Positions 48,094-48,910 of a stretch of 48,910 nucleotides of DNA are shown piece after piece. Numbering within the stretch: the stretch's first letter is position 1; each line of letters begins with the position of its first letter. The DNA comes from Reclinomonas americana ATCC 50394. Taxonomy: Eukaryota; Jakobida; Jakobea; Jakobida. Both the position numbers and the translations under genes were made by a program. The notes under the pieces are model-generated. The model saw only the letters and a program-made list of their open reading frames with translations. It had not been told where the DNA came from and did no database searches. The stretch lies in the NCBI GenBank assembly GCA_048213135.1, contig PS015013.1, forward strand, positions 107,749-156,658, written 5' to 3'.

Positions 48094-48725
48094 TCATTTC
48101 ATCTTGGCCGACACATACGAGCCAGACTCGGGCGCCGACGCAGACGCACCAGCCACCACAGCCGCTGCAGCAGGAGAGATGTGAGCGCCCACACATGCAC
48201 ACACACACACAAGCAAGAAGGGACGCACCGGGAGCATGCAAGGGAGCATCCAAATCACTGAGATGCGACTTGATGGTCGTCACACGCCGCCGCACTCCAC
48301 CCAGCGTATCCCGCACCCGCGATAGCCGCTGCCGTGTATTCGCCAGCGTCTGTGCACCCTCCACCAATCCCGGAAACTCGCAGCTCCCATCCACCGCACT
48401 CAACGCTGTGCACATCCTCAATCATCAATCACACACGCAATCACACACACGTGCGACTGCAAACAACGCAACTGGCCAGCAAGCTCTCCACGCGCTCCAT
48501 CAGATCACCCTGCGACTTGCCCAGTGACGACAGTCGCCCATCCAGCTGGTCAGTGATTGGCCTCAGCAGCGCCACAAAGCCCGCGGCCAGACGCGCACTC
48601 TCTCCACTGCCACTGGCCGCCTCACTGCTGCTGGTGGCAGTGTTGCTGGCACTGCTCTCCTCGTCACCGCTCTCGCGCTCTACTGCAGGCGGAGGAGGAA
48701 CCGCACTCGCCTCACCTTCTGACAT
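48094..48725 (-). CDS. SNAPIN: Snapin-like protein (BLOC-1 subunit 7)
   Basis: Three exons (48473-48725, 48229-48405, 48094-48164) close in phase to 166 residues, starting MSEGEASAVPPPP. After a Ser/Glu/Ala-rich leader, the coiled-coil core reads AGFVALLRPITDQLDGRLSS and LGKSQGDLMERVESLLATLS, matching snapin's LLEFLRPAVQQLDSHV pattern. It is followed by a second helix (AQTLANTRQRLSRVRDTLGG, VRRRVTTIKSHLSDLD) and a short tail ending SYVSAKMK. Snapin is a subunit of BLOC-1/BORC, which controls endosome-lysosome and organelle traffic. Orthology rests on one helix pair and length, so it is likely but not certain. The first intron uses a GTTGCG donor on the minus strand (48472-48467). It converges on snurportin, 95 bp apart. 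Confidence 0.7.
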
Positions 48726-48848
48726 TGTGTGTAAGTGAGAGTGGTGAATTTTACGATGAAAAGCGTGCGTTTGTGTTTTGTTTTGTTGTGTTAGGCGCGT
48801 GTGCAACGACGTCCAGCGCGTCGCAGCACCGCGCGTGTTGTTATCATC
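48726..48848. promoter_or_regulatory. 123-bp divergent promoter space (snapin-like / next gene)
   Basis: Separates the start at 48725 (-) from the ATG at 48849 (+). It has a TTTTGTTTTGTTG tract and no clear TATA box. Confidence 0.4.
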
Positions 48849-48873
48849 ATGGCTGCCGATCGTTCCAGCGAAG
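48849..48873 (+). CDS. First exon of a gene running off the window
   Basis: ATG at 48849 encodes MAADRSSE and stops at a GTGTGT donor in a TG-rich intron start, the usual pattern here. Only 25 coding bases are visible, so the product cannot be named. The call depends on position (short divergent spacer) and donor style. Confidence 0.4.
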
Positions 48874-48910
48874 GTGTGTGTGTGTTTCAAGTTTTGCGAT
48901 GGCAATGAGG

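Overview
The window is nuclear DNA from an intron-dense, gene-dense unicellular eukaryote. It holds about fourteen genes in 48.9 kb, on both strands. Introns are short (54-85 nt wherever I resolved them), GT-AG, often GT/TG-rich, and they interrupt almost every gene. Intergenic spaces are often under 150 bp. The gene set (XMAP215/CKAP5, NDR kinase, condensin II subunit H2, snurportin, snapin-like protein, ERMP1-like peptidase, BRCT-WGR-PARP, GH31 glucosidase, PDI) fits an opisthokont-like or other deep protist. I cannot name the species from the sequence, and nothing looks prokaryotic or viral.

Layout. 1-5907 (+): a STAND-type P-loop NTPase with a long TPR tail, its 5' part broken by a 518-base gap. 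6008-7157 (-): a small leucine-rich-repeat protein. 7234-11402 (+): an ER membrane M28 metallopeptidase like ERMP1, sharing a 76-bp divergent promoter space with the LRR gene. 11538-15704 (+): a BRCT-WGR-PARP protein in 27 exons, with 9-nt and 5-nt microexons and a GC-AG intron. 15984-19936 (-): an Arg/Asp/Pro-rich modular protein built from many tiny exons. 19957-21003 (+): a fragment of a basic coiled-coil protein among gaps. 21157-23216 (+): a secreted, highly charged Ser/Lys/Arg-rich protein. 23305-25435 (+): a membrane-anchored PDI/TMX3-like oxidoreductase. 25525-29535 (-): a secreted or lysosomal GH31 alpha-glucosidase with two consecutive microexons. 30269-39444 (+): an XMAP215/CKAP5 microtubule polymerase with five TOG domains. 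39944-42547 (-): an NDR/LATS-family kinase. 43001-45684 (-): condensin-2 subunit H2. 45771-47998 (+): snurportin-1. 48094-48725 (-): a snapin/BLOC1S7-like protein. 48849 onward (+): the first exon of another gene.

How the genes relate. There is no operon or pathway cluster; these are housekeeping genes. Three touch the ER/secretory pathway (ERMP1-like, PDI, GH31) and three touch mitosis or morphogenesis (CKAP5, NDR kinase, NCAPH2). The strongest general signals concern RNA processing and assembly. First, a recurrent 5' splice site class, GTTGCG(Y), accounts for 15 of the 63 introns in the five genes whose exon phases I closed completely. Second, four microexons of 5, 8, 9 and 11 nt are each required by protein homology. 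Third, two small gap-bounded contigs (30814-31196 and 41837-42316) carry coding sequence in the wrong orientation inside CKAP5 and the NDR kinase, which are two scaffolding inversions that would break any automatic gene model.

Eight N runs mark gaps: 314-831, 19937-19956, 20282-20767, 21579-21598, 30727-30813, 31197-31308, 41817-41836 and 42317-42336. The four 20-base runs are probably gaps of unknown size.
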